Translations under genes and position numbers: made by a program
Shown here: positions 11,699 through 12,405 of the stretch, piece by piece
Layout of the letters: every line of letters starts with the position of its first letter
Position numbering within the stretch: the stretch's first letter is position 1
Source: an uncultured Collinsella sp.
GTDB lineage: Bacteria > Actinomycetota > Coriobacteriia > Coriobacteriales > Coriobacteriaceae
Direction: 5' to 3'
NCBI GenBank assembly: GCA_902489295.1
Contig: CABTZM010000046.1
Coordinates: 1 to 12,405 of the forward strand
Length of the DNA stretch: 12,405 nucleotides
Notes under the pieces: model-generated
Seen by the model: only the letters and a program-made list of their open reading frames with translations
Told to the model about the DNA's origin: nothing
Database searches by the model: none

Positions 11699-12405
11699 AT
11701 GAGCAAGAACCTCTCCCAGCAGGTCGTTCTCGACCGCCGTGGCTTTGTCGCCGCTACTTTCGCAACCGTCGCCGGCCTTGGTCTTGCCGGCTGCTCCGAC
11801 ACCAGCGCCGAGGCCGACAAGGGTTCCGCCGCCGGCTCTTCCAAGAGTTCCGACGATACCGAGGCTTCCACCACGCTCGACGCCAAGGCATTCGACAAGC
11901 TCGTCGACAACGGCCCCAAGGCCGACGACGCAGCCATCGCTGCCAGCACTTGGGCCACGGCCGTCAAGGACGCCGGCGTCTTTAAGATCGGTGGCGTTCA
12001 GACTTCCACGCTCTTCTCCCTCCTCAACGAGAAGGATGGCAAGACCCGCGGCTTCGACGCCGGTATCGCACAGCTCCTGTCCAACTACATCCTGGGCGAG
12101 AACAACGTCGAGATCACCCAGGTGACCTCCGACACGCGCGAGTCCGTCCTGCAGAACGGCCAGGTCGACGCCGTGTTCGCCACCTACACCATCACCGATG
12201 AGCGCAAGAAGCTCGTCTCCTTCGCCGGCCCCTACTACTACACGCAGCAGGCCATCCTGGTGCTCGCCGATAACGACGACATCAAGAGCGTCGACGATCT
12301 GGCCGACAAGAACGTCGCCGTCCAGTCCGGCTCCAACGGCCCCGCCATCCTGGAGGAGTTCGCTCCCAAGGCCAGCCAGCAGGAGTTCAAGACCGACGAG
12401 GAGGC
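11699..12405 (+). CDS. Amino-acid ABC transporter substrate-binding lipoprotein (3' end missing)
   Basis: The frame stays open to the window edge, so about 235 residues are visible. The N-terminus has a twin-arginine-type lipoprotein signal: DRRGFV (12-17), a hydrophobic stretch, and lipobox LAGC with Cys32 as the lipidated residue. A Ser/Asp/Ala-rich linker follows to about residue 60. The solute-binding domain (SBP_bac_3, PF00497) then shows KTRGFDAGIAQLL, QNGQVDAVFATYTITDERK and VSFAGPYYYTQQAILV, marks of glutamate/glutamine/polar amino-acid receptors. It would sit on the outer face of the membrane and feed a permease and ATPase probably encoded downstream. An AAAGGTG ribosome site lies 7 nt before the ATG. 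The twin arginines suggest Tat export, but Sec cannot be ruled out. Confidence 0.9.
   Translation, partial: MSKNLSQQVVLDRRGFVAATFATVAGLGLAGCSDTSAEADKGSAAGSSKSSDDTEASTTLDAKAFDKLVDNGPKADDAAIAASTWATAVKDAGVFKIGGVQTSTLFSLLNEKDGKTRGFDAGIAQLLSNYILGENNVEITQVTSDTRESVLQNGQVDAVFATYTITDERKKLVSFAGPYYYTQQAILVLADNDDIKSVDDLADKNVAVQSGSNGPAILEEFAPKASQQEFKTDEE

Overview
The window comes from a high-GC Actinomycetota chromosome. Gene content, strong AGGAGG-type ribosome sites, CGC/CTC/GCC-rich codons and short intergenic palindromes suggest Coriobacteriia, possibly Collinsella-like. This is inference from sequence style only; no rRNA or other marker is present. Both ends cut through genes.

Layout. (1) Positions 3-716: the 3' end of a superfamily I (UvrD-like) helicase gene, + strand, rich in AGA/AGG arginine codons and probably acquired. 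(2) 717-1490: gene-poor, with hairpins, a 20-bp tandem repeat and a compact candidate type I toxin-antitoxin module. The module has a 41-aa hydrophobic/basic peptide on the - strand, a Shine-Dalgarno-masking hairpin and a convergent sigma70-type promoter. (3) 1491-4487: three - strand genes, namely a TetR regulator, an MFS exporter with two matching palindromic operators in front of it, and a Cof-type HAD phosphatase. (4) 4562-6226: amt-glnK, ammonium channel and PII protein. amt is broken by a single in-frame TAA, and the PII protein lacks the Tyr51 modification site. An 11-nt-periodic GAAAC/GCAAC array lies upstream of amt. (5) 6425-8005: a coupled HD-domain phosphohydrolase / CmpB-like membrane protein pair. 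(6) 8234-10015: a Dxs-family gene (+) with altered substrate-binding motifs, ending in a strong terminator. (7) 10073-10207: two tandem long palindromes. (8) 10226-11428: an iron-dependent alcohol dehydrogenase (-). (9) 11699 to the end: a Tat-type lipoprotein, the binding protein of an amino-acid ABC importer, behind a good promoter.

How the parts work together: TetR probably represses the exporter through the two operators. amt-glnK is a nitrogen-assimilation operon whose channel gene is inactivated in this sequence. The remaining metabolic genes look like independent units separated by palindromes and terminators. The most unusual items are the toxin-antitoxin-like module, the broken amt together with its upstream array, and the divergent Dxs paralogue.
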